7,842 nucleotides of DNA from an uncultured Bacteroidales bacterium (GTDB lineage Bacteria; Bacteroidota; Bacteroidia; Bacteroidales; P3): contig CALEPD010000316.1 in NCBI GenBank assembly GCA_937910265.1, positions 1-7,842 on the forward strand, in the 5' to 3' direction. The first letter of the stretch is position 1. Each line of letters begins with the position of its first letter. This document shows, one piece after another, positions 5,668-7,842 of this stretch. Under the pieces are notes generated by a model that made no database searches, was not told the origin of the DNA, and saw nothing but the letters and a program-made list of their open reading frames with translations. A program made the translations under genes and the position numbers.

Positions 5668-6351
5668 ATGGAAAACATGGAAGCACGGCGCATACTGTCG
5701 GCATTGACCAGCCGCACAGAGCGTACAGTTTTGGAATGGCTGGCTCGCAGAATGCCAGCATGGGTCAGTTCAGACCTGATGACTTTTGCAGGGACCGTCG
5801 GTGCTTTGATGATTGGTGCAGGATATGCACTGACTCACATAGACATCAATTTTCTGTGGTTGTCGAGTTTCGGACTGGTTGTCAATTGGTTCGGAGACTC
5901 GCTCGACGGAACACTGGCCCGGGTAAGAAACAAGCAACGTCCCAAATACGGGTATTATCTCGACCATACGATGGATGTGATAAACGAAGCCATTATGTTT
6001 ATCGGGGCAGGATTGTCGCCATTTTTCGACATGAAGTTGATGATGGTCATTTATATTCTTTACCTGGTACTCACCTTGAATGTTAGCTTCAACGCATACC
6101 TCCGCTCGGAATTCAAGATAACTTTCGCCAAAATGGGACCCACGGAATTCCGCATCATCGCCATTGTCATCAACACAGTGTTTTTATGTATCGGTGAAAG
6201 AGTCATCTATTCGCAGATTCCGAACATCTGCGTCTTCAGCATCATGTTTGTGCTTGTGGCCATATACATACACACGGTTGTGCAGGACATCAAATATTAC
6301 AACAAAATAGACCCTATGCCCCAAAGCCGTGATGACAGTAAAACGGAATAG
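5668..6351 (+). CDS. CDP-alcohol phosphatidyltransferase family membrane enzyme
   Basis: This family moves a phosphatidyl (or other phospho-alcohol) group from a CDP-linked donor onto an alcohol at the membrane, releasing CMP. The 227-residue product carries the complete active-site signature: D77-x2-D80-G81-x2-A84-R85-x9-G95-x3-D99-x3-D103. All four metal-binding and catalytic Asp are present. About five or six membrane segments are visible, roughly at 36-55, 60-78, 104-118, 124-142, 160-176 and 186-206, with a polar N-terminal helix before them. The sequence does not let me choose among phosphatidylinositol-, phosphatidylglycerol-, phosphatidylserine-type or unusual acceptors. The next gene overlaps it by 20 nt, which indicates an operon with translational coupling. 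Divergent araC suggests condition-dependent expression, unlike a housekeeping phospholipid synthase. Confidence 0.88.
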   Translation: MENMEARRILSALTSRTERTVLEWLARRMPAWVSSDLMTFAGTVGALMIGAGYALTHIDINFLWLSSFGLVVNWFGDSLDGTLARVRNKQRPKYGYYLDHTMDVINEAIMFIGAGLSPFFDMKLMMVIYILYLVLTLNVSFNAYLRSEFKITFAKMGPTEFRIIAIVINTVFLCIGERVIYSQIPNICVFSIMFVLVAIYIHTVVQDIKYYNKIDPMPQSRDDSKTE

Positions 6352-7465
6352 CCTGAGACGCATAGCGAAGCATGGCACAGTGAACCTCGTTGGCACAATC
6401 ATCGACACGGCTGTGCTATGGCTGTTCTCGACATATATCTTTCATACTTATTTCGGATGTTATGTTGTATCGCCGTTCATATCGTTCGAAAGCGCTGTTG
6501 CGGTCAATTTCGTGCTGTCGTACTATTTCACATGGCGCGACCGCACTTGCAGCAACAAAATGAAACAAACATTGAGACAATATGTTGAATACAATACAAG
6601 CTGTTCGTTGGTGTTTGTTATAAGAATAGGATTGATACTGTTTGTTGAGAAACTGTCAGGACTTGCGGCAGTATGGTGCAACCTGATTGCACTTTCGGCT
6701 ACCGGATTGGCAAACTACCTCATCAGCGACAAGTTGATATTCAGGTCGGCAAAACAGGATGTAAAGGGTACCAGTACAAAACCCCTGTTCCTGAAGAGCG
6801 TGATAGCCATTTGCCGATTCTTTTGCCGTTACAAAGTAGAAAGATTGTGGCAGGGACCCTCAAACGGGAAGGCTTCGGTGTATGTGTGCAATCACCGGGG
6901 ATTGTCGGGTCCGGTGCTGGCAACGCTGCACATGCCAGTGAGTTACAGGCCGTGGATACATGACGTGATGCTTGACAGCAAAAAACTGACGCAAAGCATT
7001 ATCAGCGACACTTCTAAATGCATGCACATCGAATACATACTGAAGGGAACTGTAGGCATTGCAGTGAAACCGATATGTGCACTTCTCAATGCATTCAACC
7101 CGATACCCACCATGCGGAAAGCGTGCCACGAAACAACTCAAGCCATAGCGCAAAGTGTCGAGACACTGGCTTCAGGCGAGAATATCCTGCTATTTCCCGA
7201 GAAACCACGCACACGCAAGAGCAGACACCAGCTGCGCGACTTTTACACGGGATTTGCCGCCATTGGAGAGGCCTACCACAGAAAGACGGGAGAGATTGTT
7301 GACTTTGTACCTGTTTACATCGATGTGAAAAGCCGTACTCTCAACATAGGCAATCCTGTGTCGTACAATCCTACAAACGACAGTTTGACAGAAAAGAGAC
7401 GTATCGCCACAACACTTCACAGCCGAATGAAAGCCATGGCAGACAAAGGATGTCCCCTACCCTAA
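6332..7465 (+). CDS. GtrA-like membrane domain fused to a PlsC-like acyltransferase
   Basis: A 377-residue two-domain protein. Residues about 10-140 resemble GtrA/DPMS-type domains, small four-helix membrane modules linked to movement of polyprenyl-linked sugars: KHGTVNLVGTIIDTAVLWLF, then AVAVNFVLSYYFTWRDR, then a pair of helices ending LANYLISDKLIFRS. Residues about 150-375 resemble lysophospholipid acyltransferases. Motif I is N187-H188-R-G-L-S-G193-P194, so the usual HX4D aspartate is replaced by Gly. Motif III is F288-P289-E290-K-P-R, and NPIPTMRK (256-263) matches the motif-IV pattern. The segment VSYRPWIHDVMLD reminds me of a divergent acyltransferase group in Firmicutes that also has H-x4-GP, so the change may be a subfamily trait and not a lesion. 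The ATG at 6332 is preferred to the adjoining GTG at 6329; either overlaps the upstream gene. The fused arrangement suggests one protein that acylates and flips, or recruits, the product of the upstream enzyme. Confidence 0.78.
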   Translation: MTVKRNSLRRIAKHGTVNLVGTIIDTAVLWLFSTYIFHTYFGCYVVSPFISFESAVAVNFVLSYYFTWRDRTCSNKMKQTLRQYVEYNTSCSLVFVIRIGLILFVEKLSGLAAVWCNLIALSATGLANYLISDKLIFRSAKQDVKGTSTKPLFLKSVIAICRFFCRYKVERLWQGPSNGKASVYVCNHRGLSGPVLATLHMPVSYRPWIHDVMLDSKKLTQSIISDTSKCMHIEYILKGTVGIAVKPICALLNAFNPIPTMRKACHETTQAIAQSVETLASGENILLFPEKPRTRKSRHQLRDFYTGFAAIGEAYHRKTGEIVDFVPVYIDVKSRTLNIGNPVSYNPTNDSLTEKRRIATTLHSRMKAMADKGCPLP

Positions 7466-7491
7466 TTGTGGGCCGGAAGAATAGAGTGAAA

Positions 7492-7842
7492 TCAATTACC
7501 GCAGCCTTGCCCGATTTCAGGAGTGTTGTGTCGAGACACGCATTTATCCTTGTAGTAATGGCAAAGGGAAAGAATTGCGAATCCGATTAATGCCGCGACA
7601 AGCGAAGTTAGTATCACAGCTATTTTGGAAGATCCTATTACAAAGGGGTCGGTGAACGAGATTGAGATTACAAATATCGACATGGTGAATCCGATACCGC
7701 CGAGGAAGCCCGCACCAGCAATATGCATCCATGTGGTGTTTTGGGGCAACAAGGCAATCTTGGTCTTAACGGCAATCCATGCACCCAACATAATGCCCAA
7801 CGGTTTTCCCAACAACAGACCGGCAGCGATAGCAAAGGTATG
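7492..7842 (-). CDS. nhaA: Na+/H+ antiporter NhaA, C-terminal part (5' end beyond window)
   Basis: The frame is open from the right edge (HTFAIAAGLLLGKPLGIMLG) to a TGA at 7492-7494, giving 116 residues. GKPLGI followed by the hydrophobic WIHAVK-like helix region (WIAVKTKIALLP), then WMHIAGAGFLGGIGFTMSIF with ISF, is the conserved C-terminal region of NhaA, covering its last three membrane segments. NhaA expels Na+ in exchange for protons and helps pH and salt balance. The family is about 390-450 residues, so roughly the first 300 lie outside. A polar tail with two His and three Cys (CHYYKDKCVSRHNTPEIGQGCGN) ends it. The gene converges on the GtrA-acyltransferase gene with a 26-bp spacer and no hairpin I can see. 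Confidence 0.9.
   Translation of the reverse strand, partial: HTFAIAAGLLLGKPLGIMLGAWIAVKTKIALLPQNTTWMHIAGAGFLGGIGFTMSIFVISISFTDPFVIGSSKIAVILTSLVAALIGFAILSLCHYYKDKCVSRHNTPEIGQGCGN

Overview
The window comes from a member of the phylum Bacteroidota. Three things point there: promoter -7 boxes of the type TAnnTTTG upstream of several genes, starts with AT-rich leaders and no strong Shine-Dalgarno, and the cluster coiled-coil protein - zapA - 6S RNA - rny. No genus can be fixed from sequence reading alone. The protein flavour of the left third (rny, zapA, the Mpo1-like gene) reminds me of Sphingobacteriaceae. ribBA and the genes to its right look more like Bacteroidales. This is an impression, recorded below as a possible mosaic or assembly join.

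Left block (1-2907, all minus strand). A promoter at 2900-2931 drives a small coiled-coil protein (ZapB-like position), then zapA, then a 6S RNA of about 156 nt, then rny (ribonuclease Y), which ends at a clear intrinsic terminator. Beyond it lies the start of an Mpo1/DUF962 membrane protein cut by the window edge. The block combines early cell division, global RNA polymerase control and mRNA turnover.

Middle block (2941-4773). ribBA (minus strand) encodes the bifunctional enzyme supplying both entry substrates of riboflavin synthesis. It is a single-gene unit with its own -7 box, a 16-bp palindrome in its leader and a strong terminator. Upstream is a gap of about 500 bp with no convincing gene, holding one copy of a 17-bp sequence that recurs at the araC promoter.

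Right block (4774-7465). An AraC-family regulator (minus) is divergent from a two-gene plus-strand unit: a CDP-alcohol phosphatidyltransferase, and, overlapping it by 20 nt, a GtrA-type membrane domain fused to a PlsC-like acyltransferase with an atypical motif I. Together they look like a regulated module that makes, acylates or moves a membrane lipid or lipid-linked molecule. This is the least familiar and most interesting part of the window.

Right edge. The C-terminal part of an NhaA Na+/H+ antiporter (minus) converges on the fusion gene with a 26-bp spacer and runs off the window.
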